Of a stretch of DNA of 64,000 nucleotides, positions 18,401 to 25,764 are shown piece by piece (position 1 is the first letter of the stretch; each line of letters begins with the position of its first letter). The notes below the pieces were generated by a model. The model was not told the DNA's origin and made no database searches. It saw nothing but the letters and a program-made list of their open reading frames with translations. The stretch lies in assembly GCA_964605145.1 (NCBI GenBank), contig CAZSBG010000002.1, positions 62,001 to 126,000 of the forward strand, written 5' to 3'. The translations under genes and the position numbers were made by a program. The DNA comes from CAZSBG01 sp964605145 (GTDB lineage: Bacteria; Zhuqueibacterota; Zhuqueibacteria; Thermofontimicrobiales; Thermofontimicrobiaceae).

Positions 18401-20958
18401 ATTTGGAGTTAGCCAAACAGTATGATGCCCATGAGGAAATTGCCGGCTCCTATTATAAACTTGGATTGGTTAACGAGCGAAGCGGAAATTTTGAAAAAGC
18501 GCTGGATTATTTTACGATTGCCTTAAACGCGTTTCGAAATCTTGGGGATAGCCTGAATGTTGCTCAATGTTACAAAGATCGGGGGCGCATTTATCTATTG
18601 AGACTGGATAATTATTCGAAAGCCATTGGCAACCAGGAGCTTGCGTTAAATATTCTGAAAAGTGAGAACATGAACACCGGCACGATTGAAATTTTACAGA
18701 ACCTTGGCTTCAGTCATGATCGCCTGGCAAATTATAAAACAGCGCTCAAATATCAGCAGGAGGCTTTTAGGCTGGCGAAAGATTCAGGCGACAATAAATG
18801 GATCGCCCTTTCTGAGCATTATCTGTCGAATATTTACTGGAAAATAGGAAGTTTTCAACAGGCGCTGAACTATCAAAAATCTGCTTTGGAATATTTTAAG
18901 GAGTTGGGTGAAACAAAGCTTCAGGTGGCGAGTTTGTCCACTAAAGGACTTATCCTGATGAGCCTTGGTAATTTAAATGGTGCAACAGAAGCAGAATTGA
19001 GCGCCCTTGAATTGGCGAAATCTATTGCTGATCAGCAGGACATGGCAACGATTCATAAAAATCTTGGGTTGATCTATCGCTCTCAGGAGAAGTGGGATTC
19101 AGCAAAACAGCAATTTGAACAGGCAATTCAAATTGATGAATCAATCAGCTTCCGACGTGGATTAAGTTATGATTATCGCGATCTTGGTACCATCTATGTT
19201 CAACAGGGAAATTTCAAAGAGGCTTTGAATTATTTTCGGAAAGGATTGAATCTGAGCAAAAGCATTCAGGATGCACGGAACCAGGTTCAATGTTATTATG
19301 AAATTGCACGGGCTCATTTTTTGAGTGAAAATATCGACGCTGCCAAAGATACGCTCACTCTGGCATCCTCATTGGCTGAAAAATTGTTTATTCCTGACGT
19401 TGAGTGGCGCGCCCGGCGTTTGATCGGAAGAGTTTTTGAAGAACAAAACCGTATCGAGCAAAGTATTCAGTCCTACACACGGGCGCTGGAAATCATTGAG
19501 ACCATGCGCTCGCAGATAAAAGTGGAGGAATTTAAATCCGGTTTCATCGATGATAAGCTGGTGGTCTATCACGAGCTTGTAGATTTATATTTAAAAATGG
19601 ACATGCCAGGCAAAGCTCTGGAAATTGTTGAACGTGCAAAATCGAGAAATTTTGTCGACCTTCTTGCAAACCGAGATATTAAATTCAGTGGTGATTTTGA
19701 TGAAGCAAAATTCGCGCAGGGAAAAGCACTGGAAGAGGATATGCGACGCATTCAAAATGAAATTTCCAGACTGCTCATCAAAGGACAAAATATGACAGTC
19801 GCAGAAAAACAAATTTTAGATGATTTGGAAATTCAACTGGCAGGAATGAAAACTGACTATGAAGAGTTTTTAATTGAGTTGAAATCTGAAAATCCTGAAT
19901 TGGCAGAAATGATTCATGTAGAGCCACTTGGGTCAGATTCGCTTCAAAGCGTTCTGCCAGACAGCGTTCTGATTATAGAATACTTTTATACTGAAAATCA
20001 GATGTATATCTGGGCAATTTCAAAAAATCGACTGGTGGTGGAGAAACAATCCATTAGCAATCAGCGGCTGGTCGAACGTGTGAACTATTTCAGAAGTGCA
20101 ATGAAAAATCAACAGGCGGTTAATTCCATAGCCCGAGAGTTATACGATCTTCTTATTGCACCATTGGAAAATGAACTATCGAATCACAGGTATTGCGTTT
20201 TCGTTCCCCACGGGGTTCTGCATTATTTGCCATTTGCAGCATTGATGGATGACAATAAACACTATTTGATTGAAAACTATGCGCTCTCACTGGTACCGAG
20301 TTCAATGGTCTTCTTGATTTGTCTGGAAAAAGGCCAGAATTTTATCGATGGAAAAAACTGGAGAACAAATATTCTTGCTTTTGGAAATCCCGATTTAAAA
20401 GATGCACGTTTTGAATTGCCTTTCGCGGAAAAAGAGGTGGAAAGCATTGAATTGCTGTACCCTGACGTGACTTCATTCATTGGGCAAAATGCAACGGAAA
20501 CCCGGTTCAATGAATTTTGTAATGAAGCGAATGCCATTCTTCTTTCCTGCCATGGTGAATTCGACGCGGCAAATCCTTTGTTCTCGTCGCTGCTGTTATC
20601 TGCAGACGATGCGAACGATGGATTCTTGCAGGCGCATGAGATATTTGGCCTGGAAATGGATAGCTATCTCATTGCCATGAGTGCGTGTGAAACCGGTTTG
20701 GCTTCTATTTCGGTCGGCGATGAGGTGATCGGACTTTCTCGTAGCTTCATTTACGCGGGCGCATCGTCGCTGCTATCCAGTCTCTGGAAGGTTGATGATT
20801 TAGCGACGGCTGTCATGGTCAAACGGTTTTTCAGGTATTTGAAACAAGGGCATTCACGCGCGCTCGCTTTGCAACTGGCATTGAATTTTGTGCGGACTAA
20901 AATTAATAGTCATCCAGTATATTGGGCGGCTTTTAATTTAACAGGAGATTTCAGGTAA
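12472..20958 (+). CDS. Giant lipoprotein: TolB-like beta-propeller, TPR arrays and two CHAT domains (first one lacks the catalytic Cys)
   Basis: 2828 residues from ATG 12472, which gives a clean lipoprotein signal, MWLRNFLVCLIFLVTAC; an upstream ATG at 12406 lies in a terminator stem. Residues about 40-365 are WD40-like/TolB propeller blades with repeated AWSPDGKKLVFVS-type motifs. TPR repeats fill about 410-1450. Residues about 1535-1860 are a CHAT domain with the catalytic His kept (His1734, FDAHL) but Tyr1778 where the Cys should be (IDDY aligned to MSAC). More TPRs follow (1873-2393). The last 350 residues are a second CHAT domain with both catalytic residues: His2694 in SCHGEF and Cys2739 in SACETG. 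The two TPR-CHAT halves are related, for example IHVEPV and IHVEPL in matching places. CHAT domains are caspase-like proteases; the target is unknown. The lipobox predicts export and membrane anchoring, unusual for CHAT. Confidence 0.88.
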   Translation: MWLRNFLVCLIFLVTACTTKPEFNLSIQTEEEGALVQEQYFDFSQVYKQITTHPEIDAYPAISPNGQWLAFSSRRSGNMDIWVKSVTGGSAFQISKHRSDDIMPAWSPDGKKLVFVSYREDAAGDLWSISLRNKYKELVAKGSPEKITTYLGTDVSPSFSRDGKYIAFTSDRNGELNIHAVKLRTKEVFQITKNGGIHPDWSRDGKRIAYVSFAENHERNGQIFYAELETEADVLQVRKVVPVTTGASNDAFPAWSTDGSEIVVTRYDSDTNNDGIVNPDDRPNLWKIILEKSGLRLNEDEPGTAEPIEQSRQNNADETQQVYQEIQLLPALHYDYQPVTSRDGKIYFISRRSGNEDIWFVPGDGPIPRQKEGFLQYQFASSYFPLPETDLIFSRNHNLETKEQLETRLIAFQRLNDFFPEEVTWVGWSLYEIARAYTAMNRPKLAKIYYEEIITQFLDNRELSGLSEIKLFELEYNTEDSAVDRHIQRLQNISEKYADLEKIAAQSAFLQGEVFYLSGRKSRALQTFKEMIEAYPNQTDLCAQAQILIGDIYSAFGQRDEVANAYLQIVQNYPGATNWTDLALEKVLALQKYDNSYSKVPGYRNILTRYKNYDRLSARAHLKIGEEFYNQGDYDAAIDELLIVENTYPQQREDVARSKLLISKVYRAKGEELLAISVYKELIDDFSDVQSGYYVVQAKEELLDLYLQSGDRYRMVGDMRAAYSRYRGAIQILPGYIDAHRGLVATMYTMGEINRAVEFYEKLCIENPDNENMLYILGLCYSYQATTKSDRTENTADFDIGLMKKSNEVIEEALSKNYRIIQAYLTLSFNYEAIEKYERYKRLRQSGFLKSLIKTTLAPVKSVYYWITFQKEKTPQRWFEEAIDVLITAIALNDENINPGLEGELALNLASNYYNLKEFGFERAYYYYHVKMQYDSTFTNLRSEAEIYKRMGHCALVVEDFKRGPKYLKKAIELNDELDDEQNKLLNIKRLALLYQLAGETRGSDDFDESVEYEKSVDYFKMAAEMDEEAKRYNMLEVGYRSIAYNYQVLNDEDEAIRYAEKALDLIRQGKVERVKSKPNWIKIGIMGVEFPVWNLGQIGTGASTAAEGFTTEEEVALLYSIIGNAKITKRSISGGISFLDKKLKIFQERKDKLAQAITLNNIGYLAYLDFDYRRAWENFKQSLTLCKQKKNTPGALVNIHNLGRLGVLISNLHTLPTQVKSDSVIQKLIERTPDYQAASLKYVHEGLKLIENETVGYTQEKIQLYNILGNIHFFESRVYKDSLLEDQYFTYRKQVEQLEGYAVADSCYRKALDLAVQDNSGRFQMTVRNNLGNLAITVGDINSGIEQFLSAREIAIEQNLSAYLWRIDFILGQILSVFGSNSTLIPVTNDASFYYNEAITTLERDAHQFHKIRLSPFYLSRVRKLYEHTINYEIESGRIISGLRLSEQFHGKQFLDIIGSHNLQLKKERHKIYLGNAKFLVEEIAALDKKIKLAEDRDEKSDPKYSQWIEKKRRYEKEYQELLVDLKNEDPELESFIHVEPVTFKHIQNILDNNSLVVDYFLSENKLHIWLIHSDSVSYTGIDVAKKDVQNYITMFTDGLHTQSHQMNGSAELYKLLVSPISNSVESSQNIIIVADGILRMIPFSYLINFSSENLSDLKYVTTVSGLANYYFSYDKRKIRGSKLFIASDKINETHEIPGYGNILFRSSASNNNIKKQFIDQVKGSDLVHFDAHLTRVDIDPLMADVGLEKQGLQFSFNLRDFYSLDLVASLIAIDDYEELGDLSSMSLERALMYAGAPTIIKSLWKTDDTKFWNCFYDALLDYPVAQALTKAQIKMRDQGAPPISWAGYQVVGYQGMTDEQERQFARESFMLTVNDASDDFQKESWGDAVKKFEKALKMAKKERNQEAINDLYDVIIQSAARGGDYEKAIQYQLELVEKAQANQAVQKLIEGYNNLFVFHTNSGNYEQAIYFQRKYLELAKQYDAHEEIAGSYYKLGLVNERSGNFEKALDYFTIALNAFRNLGDSLNVAQCYKDRGRIYLLRLDNYSKAIGNQELALNILKSENMNTGTIEILQNLGFSHDRLANYKTALKYQQEAFRLAKDSGDNKWIALSEHYLSNIYWKIGSFQQALNYQKSALEYFKELGETKLQVASLSTKGLILMSLGNLNGATEAELSALELAKSIADQQDMATIHKNLGLIYRSQEKWDSAKQQFEQAIQIDESISFRRGLSYDYRDLGTIYVQQGNFKEALNYFRKGLNLSKSIQDARNQVQCYYEIARAHFLSENIDAAKDTLTLASSLAEKLFIPDVEWRARRLIGRVFEEQNRIEQSIQSYTRALEIIETMRSQIKVEEFKSGFIDDKLVVYHELVDLYLKMDMPGKALEIVERAKSRNFVDLLANRDIKFSGDFDEAKFAQGKALEEDMRRIQNEISRLLIKGQNMTVAEKQILDDLEIQLAGMKTDYEEFLIELKSENPELAEMIHVEPLGSDSLQSVLPDSVLIIEYFYTENQMYIWAISKNRLVVEKQSISNQRLVERVNYFRSAMKNQQAVNSIARELYDLLIAPLENELSNHRYCVFVPHGVLHYLPFAALMDDNKHYLIENYALSLVPSSMVFLICLEKGQNFIDGKNWRTNILAFGNPDLKDARFELPFAEKEVESIELLYPDVTSFIGQNATETRFNEFCNEANAILLSCHGEFDAANPLFSSLLLSADDANDGFLQAHEIFGLEMDSYLIAMSACETGLASISVGDEVIGLSRSFIYAGASSLLSSLWKVDDLATAVMVKRFFRYLKQGHSRALALQLALNFVRTKINSHPVYWAAFNLTGDFR

Positions 20959-20979
20959 ATTAATTTCATAATATTTTCC

Positions 20980-21007
20980 TTGACTAATATTAAATTATTA
21001 TTATATT
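20980..21007 (+). promoter_or_regulatory. Possible sigma-70 promoter of the small lipoprotein gene
   Basis: TTGACT (20980-20985), a 16-base spacer and TATATT (21002-21007). The next start codon is 230 bases away, so the untranslated leader would be long. The region is AT-rich; support is moderate. Confidence 0.3.
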
Positions 21008-21238
21008 ATATGCCATGAGAGTTTATTGATTTATGTGTAATGTGAAGAAATGGCATATAGATCGAAAAACCGAATTTCATAATAAAGAGTTCTGCAGAAT
21101 AATGAATAGAGGCATTTTCATTGATCAGATAAATGCGATCTGTTCAAATTTTTGTTCAAAAAATGAGTAGCATCATAAATCATTTTTTTATTTTGCAGAA
21201 ATCTAAACACTAAAAATGAAATAAGGAGGTGAATTGGA

Positions 21239-21427
21239 ATGAGGAAATTATGGTTTGTCGTTGCATTGATTCTTTTGGTAACCATACCTTTGATGGTGAT
21301 GAATGGGTGCTCAAAGAAACAGGAAGCTGAGACAGAAACGCAACAAGAAGAAATGCAAGAAGCGCCAGCTGATACGACTGCACCGGACACAACAACGGCA
21401 CCTCCTCCACCAGCGCCGGAATCGTAA
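21239..21427 (+). CDS. Small lipoprotein, Pro/Thr/Glu-rich
   Basis: 62 residues with a very strong ribosome site (AAGGAGGTG) before ATG 21239. The signal peptide runs to the lipobox VMNGC, making Cys24 the lipidated residue. The mature 39 residues are low complexity: acidic and Gln-rich first, then Thr/Asp/Pro-rich, ending PPPPAPES. A flexible anchored peptide of this sort could be an envelope spacer. No family recognised. A strong hairpin follows the stop codon. Confidence 0.7.
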   Translation: MRKLWFVVALILLVTIPLMVMNGCSKKQEAETETQQEEMQEAPADTTAPDTTTAPPPPAPES

Positions 21428-21798
21428 ACTTCTGGTCTTTCCATTGCATGAGGGAGGTATATTCAATTTTTTTGTAAAAATCATAAAGGAGAGAGACAAT
21501 CTCTCCTTTATGTTATTACCCAGCAACTTTTGCAATTTTTGCAAAAGAATTCTATATGAAATGGTCATCTATTATTATTTGTGGCTTCGCTCCGCTGGGA
21601 TTTTAGAATAATCTTGAATATGCTTTCTGCAATCCTTTCAAAAATCATCGGCACCTACCAATACTTTGCTGATGCCCCTAACTTATTTTCCACACGAGTA
21701 TAACCCATATTATCCATTTTCAGTATTGATTTTTCTCCCAAAATTAGTAAACATTTCACGGCCTTTGGACGATAATAAGATTACAATTCCATGATTTA
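21428..21798 (+). terminator. Hairpin at 21482-21512 in a 370-base gene-free stretch
   Basis: CATAAAGGAGAGA (21482-21494) and TCTCTCCTTTATG (21500-21512) make a perfect 13-bp stem with a 5-base loop. A clear T run is missing, so it may be a terminator of unusual type or an mRNA-stabilising hairpin for the small lipoprotein. The rest of the stretch, up to the pilus-like operon, shows no gene or strong promoter. Confidence 0.55.
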
Positions 21799-23553
21799 TT
21801 GAATGTAGATTACTGCGCATCAGTTATGCAAGACTATTCAAATTTATTGCTTTCTTCCATTGAAAAAAATGAGGTAAGAAAAATAATAAAAACCGGAGGT
21901 GTTGTAGACGACTTCAGAGTTTTAATCCAGGAAATATGTGCTGGCATGGAATTAGGCGATACAGGAATTAAAATTGTGGTGTTAAAAAAAAGTCATTTGG
22001 GAATTGAGCTTTTGAAATGGGGAATTTATGAATATCCATTTCAACTTAATCACTCAAGTTTGGGACAAAGCGCAGGCGCTCTTGACACACTCATTTCAAA
22101 GCTGAACATCCGCGGCGCGAAGACTGCTCTATCAATGAATAATGGTGTGCATCTACAGTACATTGCTATGCCCATTATTTCGGATGAAGGATTCGTCGCC
22201 AGAGTTCGAGAATATCTTGGGCCAAATTACGTGGGAAATGAACACAGCGATATCTATTTTTCGAGGCCGTACGGAATAATCCGGGATCGCGCCGGGGCGA
22301 TTGTGAAACATGGAATCGCGGCTATTGCAGATGAATCGTATTTTAATGAGACGATTCAATTGATGAAAAATCAATCTGTTGACTTGCGTCGCATGGAATC
22401 TTCCTGCATGGCATTGATGGATTTGTTTGATATTCCCACGGCTTTTACAGAACCGTATTGTTTGATTGATCTGGGCTCATTATCTGTGCGGATTAGTATT
22501 GTTCAAAATAGAAGAATTATCTTTCACAGAACGGTATATTCAATTGATAAATACCTGACGAAGGAGCTATCAGAGATATATCAAATTCGGCAGGAATTGG
22601 CGGAGAGAATTAAAAAGAAAATGCTCTTTTCAGGGGGGGATAGCGATGAACAAAAATTAGTTGAAGAACGAATATTTGAAATGACAGAGCCCATTTTGTG
22701 CATTTTGGTGGATGAAATAAAATCGACATTTCGGATATACAAACATGAATCAGGTAAAAATGTAAATAAAATAGTATTGACCGGGGGTGGTGCACTTATT
22801 TCAGGAATTGATAAATTCCTGCAACTCAAACTAAATATCGATGTTGAAATTGGCAAAATTCGCCATAAAATCAACTTGCATGAATCTGTCGATGAAAAGG
22901 AGTTCCGATTGTATGCAAGTCGATTAACTTCTGCAATCGGTGCGGCAAGGAATGAATTAATTAACAATGACGAACACAGTATAAATTTATTTGGTGACCG
23001 GATGAAGTCGAATAGAAATGTACAAAACAGAGTGAAAGTGTGGGTCATATTGTTCGTGATCCTATTCACGGGTTTATTCATAAGAAATGATTTGAACATG
23101 AGAAGCATAGAATATCAAAAAAATATTCAAACATGTGAAAAAATATTGAGAGATTTGGAGAAAAGAATAAACCATTTATCAGACGCGCAGACTCAGTTGA
23201 AGACTGCCTCACATGAAACACGAGATTTAGACAGGATGAAAACCAGCCAAATTCTCAGGAAGCTCGGCAACAACCTGCCGCCATCGCTGTGGCTCGAGAG
23301 AATGAAAATTGAGAATGAGCCGAATCAGTCAGTCGATGCATTGGTCAAAGTGAATGTCCGTTCGCGTGAGAAGAGTGCATTTAGGAGGGTTTTTCAATTT
23401 GAAGGACGGTCCATCAATAAAGCCGCAATCAGGGATTTTTTGAATCAAATAGAACAAATGTCTCAGTGGAATAAAGTTACTTTGAAAAAAATTGACTGGG
23501 TCGGTTCGAGCGATGATGGCATTTGGGAATTTACAATTCATGTTGTCCAGTAA
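21799..23553 (+). CDS. PilM-PilN fusion protein (GspL-like layout) of a type IV pilus/T2SS-like alignment complex
   Basis: 584 residues if started at TTG 21799; ATG 21826 and ATG 21946 (AGGA upstream) are alternatives, and the ribosome site does not decide. Residues about 45-375 are an actin-like ATPase fold of the PilM type: GDTGIKIVVLKK, a central YCLIDLGSLSVRISIV phosphate loop and KIVLTGGGALISGI. A single membrane helix follows at about 413-431 (VWVILFVILFTGLFIRN), then a periplasmic coiled coil and ferredoxin-like domain of the PilN type. PilM and PilN are separate in most pili; the fused order equals that of GspL. PilO-like and PilP-like genes follow at once, so this is the base of an inner-membrane assembly platform. 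Confidence 0.8.
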   Translation: MNVDYCASVMQDYSNLLLSSIEKNEVRKIIKTGGVVDDFRVLIQEICAGMELGDTGIKIVVLKKSHLGIELLKWGIYEYPFQLNHSSLGQSAGALDTLISKLNIRGAKTALSMNNGVHLQYIAMPIISDEGFVARVREYLGPNYVGNEHSDIYFSRPYGIIRDRAGAIVKHGIAAIADESYFNETIQLMKNQSVDLRRMESSCMALMDLFDIPTAFTEPYCLIDLGSLSVRISIVQNRRIIFHRTVYSIDKYLTKELSEIYQIRQELAERIKKKMLFSGGDSDEQKLVEERIFEMTEPILCILVDEIKSTFRIYKHESGKNVNKIVLTGGGALISGIDKFLQLKLNIDVEIGKIRHKINLHESVDEKEFRLYASRLTSAIGAARNELINNDEHSINLFGDRMKSNRNVQNRVKVWVILFVILFTGLFIRNDLNMRSIEYQKNIQTCEKILRDLEKRINHLSDAQTQLKTASHETRDLDRMKTSQILRKLGNNLPPSLWLERMKIENEPNQSVDALVKVNVRSREKSAFRRVFQFEGRSINKAAIRDFLNQIEQMSQWNKVTLKKIDWVGSSDDGIWEFTIHVVQ

Positions 23554-23620
23554 TGGTGATCATTTAGTATTTTAAAATTGACATAAAAAAGTGAGTAAAA
23601 TTGTCGACAGGTGAAATAAG

Positions 23621-24121
23621 ATGAATAAGAATAAGGTGGTATTCGGCGCTTTAGGTTTTTTGGTTTTGGCGATCGCTGCGTGGAGCATAATTCCTCCCGT
23701 ATTGAAAATGCAAGACCAGAAACAAGCGGTGCTAAAATTAGAAGAAAAATTAACCGAAAAATTTCAGGAGCTTAAGGCATTGGAACAGGTAAAAGTGAAG
23801 GTTGACAAGACCGTTGAACTCAAAGAAAAAGTGAAAAACGATTTGGATTTTCTGGAAAAAATATTAAAATCAAAAGAGAGTTTCCCTGAAATAAAATTCG
23901 AAACCGTTGAAGTCTTGAATAATTCAAACATGACTGAATTGAAAGAGGAAAGCTATCCCATTAAAATACGAATGAAAGCCCAATTTAGCAAAATTGGTGA
24001 TTACCTTGTATATTTGGAAAGCTGTTTTTCATCAATTCAAATAGATAAACTGGATGTATTTCCTGTGGCTGATGACAAGAATCTAATTTGTGCAAATTTG
24101 CTGGGTGTTATTTCTCTGTAA
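23621..24121 (+). CDS. PilO/GspM-like inner-membrane alignment protein
   Basis: 166 residues. A short cytoplasmic start and one membrane helix (VVFGALGFLVLAIAAWSI) are followed by a coiled coil (about residues 30-90) and a small alpha/beta domain (PEIKFETVEVL to LLGVISL) of the PilO ferredoxin-like type. AGGTGA precedes the ATG. PilO binds PilN in the periplasm; here the partner would be the PilN part of the fusion protein encoded 67 bases upstream. Assignment rests on layout and context, since PilO sequences diverge strongly. Confidence 0.72.
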   Translation: MNKNKVVFGALGFLVLAIAAWSIIPPVLKMQDQKQAVLKLEEKLTEKFQELKALEQVKVKVDKTVELKEKVKNDLDFLEKILKSKESFPEIKFETVEVLNNSNMTELKEESYPIKIRMKAQFSKIGDYLVYLESCFSSIQIDKLDVFPVADDKNLICANLLGVISL

Positions 24122-24170
24122 AATTTCAGCGCTTTTTGAATGAAAAACTGGATGTTTGGTGAGGTGAGAA

Positions 24171-24650
24171 ATGAATATACGAAATAAACAATTGAATCTA
24201 TTTCCGATTCGAATATGCTGGATTCTTTTTTCCATACTTTTTGTGATGAATAATGCTGTATGTCTTGCACAAGTATTGTCAAACATTGATTCTTCGGGCT
24301 ATGAAATATCCGATACAAAAAATGATTCAGATGTGGTTTTGTCCAACCTGGTTTTTGATCTGAAGGATATTTTAGCAGATGAATACTGGGGACGCAATCC
24401 TTTTTTGCCCTATGCAAATTTACGAGGGGGAGAACGGATCGAATTGAATTCAGTTCAGGCGGATAAAAATGATCGTGTTTTTTTTCTCGAGCAAATATAT
24501 TGGATACGGAATGGTAAGCGGGCAATTATAAATAAACAAAAATTAATGTCAGGCGATACGATTAAAGGATATCGTATCAATTACATTGGTGAAAAAGTTG
24601 TGATTTTAAAATCAAAGAATGACTACGTTGTGCTTTCTCTGAATGAATGA
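24171..24650 (+). CDS. PilP/GspC-like periplasmic protein
   Basis: 159 residues with GAGGTGAG before the ATG. An N-terminal hydrophobic segment (about residues 13-33) serves as a signal or anchor. The C-terminal half carries the features of the PilP/GspC homology region: GRNPFLPY, a WIRNGKRAIINKQKLMSGDT strand-turn and GYRINYIGEKVVIL followed by the terminal strand YVVLSL. In known systems this domain links the PilN-PilO layer to the outer-membrane secretin. No secretin gene lies in the window. The stop overlaps the start of the histidine kinase gene by 8 bases. Confidence 0.7.
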   Translation: MNIRNKQLNLFPIRICWILFSILFVMNNAVCLAQVLSNIDSSGYEISDTKNDSDVVLSNLVFDLKDILADEYWGRNPFLPYANLRGGERIELNSVQADKNDRVFFLEQIYWIRNGKRAIINKQKLMSGDTIKGYRINYIGEKVVILKSKNDYVVLSLNE

Positions 24651-25752
24651 CAGATATATGGACAATCTTATGGAATTAAACGATAACAATAATCAGGAAC
24701 CGACGCGGAATAACTTCAATTTCGAAGAACAGTTCGAAGATTTGTGCCGAATTTATGAGATTGGGTGTAATCTCATCGACAAGGTGAATAATAAACAGGA
24801 ATTGATGGATGCAATACTTGATGAATATATTTTTCGGTTCGATGAAATGCCCGGTACGGATATCAATAAAATCGCCCGGGACAACGGGGACTCTGAAATT
24901 CGAAATAAATTGAAATCGCTTGTTATGTTTGCGACACAGGCGGTCGCGCTGAGAGAAAAAGCAATTTTATACAAAGAACTGGAGTTGAAAAATCAGCAAT
25001 TAATCCGCACGAATGAACAGCTATTGGAAAGAAATGAACAACTGATTCACCTGAATGAGCATTACCTGAATATGTTGTCTTTTGTGTCGCATGAATTGAG
25101 GAGTCCGTTGATTTCAATTCTGGGGTACGCTGAATTGATGAATGACAGATTGCTGGGCGAAATCAATAAAGATCAAAATGATGCGCTTCAGGTAATTCGG
25201 CGGGTGGTGAAAAATTTGATCAACATGACTAAAAACTATCTGGATTTATCCAAAATGGAGGTTGGAAAGTTAAAATTGCGGCGTGAAGTCTGTAATTTAA
25301 AAACAGGGATAATTGAGCCTGTTCTTGTGGAGATGAAAGAACAGTTTACCCAGAAGGAAATGAAAATTGTATGTCAAATGAAAGTAAAACAAGAGAATTA
25401 TCCGCTCAACGTTGATCGTGAAATGATGAAGGTTGTCTTCACGAATATTTTTAGTAATGCGATTCGATATGGCAAAAGAGGAAGTGAAATTTTGTATTCC
25501 ATAAATGGCGATGATAAATTTCATAAAATAGAAATATTTAATTACGGACCGGGTGTTTCGCATGACAAGCTGGACAGGCTATTCGATAAATTTTCGAGAT
25601 TCAGCGAATCGTTTGATGCTGAAACCGAACGTGGTACCGGACTGGGATTATACATTTCAAAGAATATCATTGAAATGCATCATGGCGAGGTTTGGGCAGA
25701 ATCACAAAAAGGCGAGTGGTTCAAGGTTTTCATCCAGATTCCGAAAAATTAG
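24643..25752 (+). CDS. Soluble sensor histidine kinase
   Basis: 369 residues; no membrane segments. A helical N-terminus with a coiled coil (about residues 100-145) leads to the HisKA box SFVSHELRSPL with phospho-acceptor His150. The HATPase domain has the N box (NAIRYGKRG), G1 (YGPGVS) and G2 (ERGTGLGLYISK) boxes, all intact. The gene overlaps the PilP-like gene by 8 bases and is followed after 12 bases by a response regulator, so the pair likely senses or controls the state of the neighbouring membrane platform (inference). MNDRYMDN may start at the first or the second Met. Confidence 0.88.
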   Translation: MNDRYMDNLMELNDNNNQEPTRNNFNFEEQFEDLCRIYEIGCNLIDKVNNKQELMDAILDEYIFRFDEMPGTDINKIARDNGDSEIRNKLKSLVMFATQAVALREKAILYKELELKNQQLIRTNEQLLERNEQLIHLNEHYLNMLSFVSHELRSPLISILGYAELMNDRLLGEINKDQNDALQVIRRVVKNLINMTKNYLDLSKMEVGKLKLRREVCNLKTGIIEPVLVEMKEQFTQKEMKIVCQMKVKQENYPLNVDREMMKVVFTNIFSNAIRYGKRGSEILYSINGDDKFHKIEIFNYGPGVSHDKLDRLFDKFSRFSESFDAETERGTGLGLYISKNIIEMHHGEVWAESQKGEWFKVFIQIPKN

Positions 25753-25764
25753 GGGAAATCAAAC

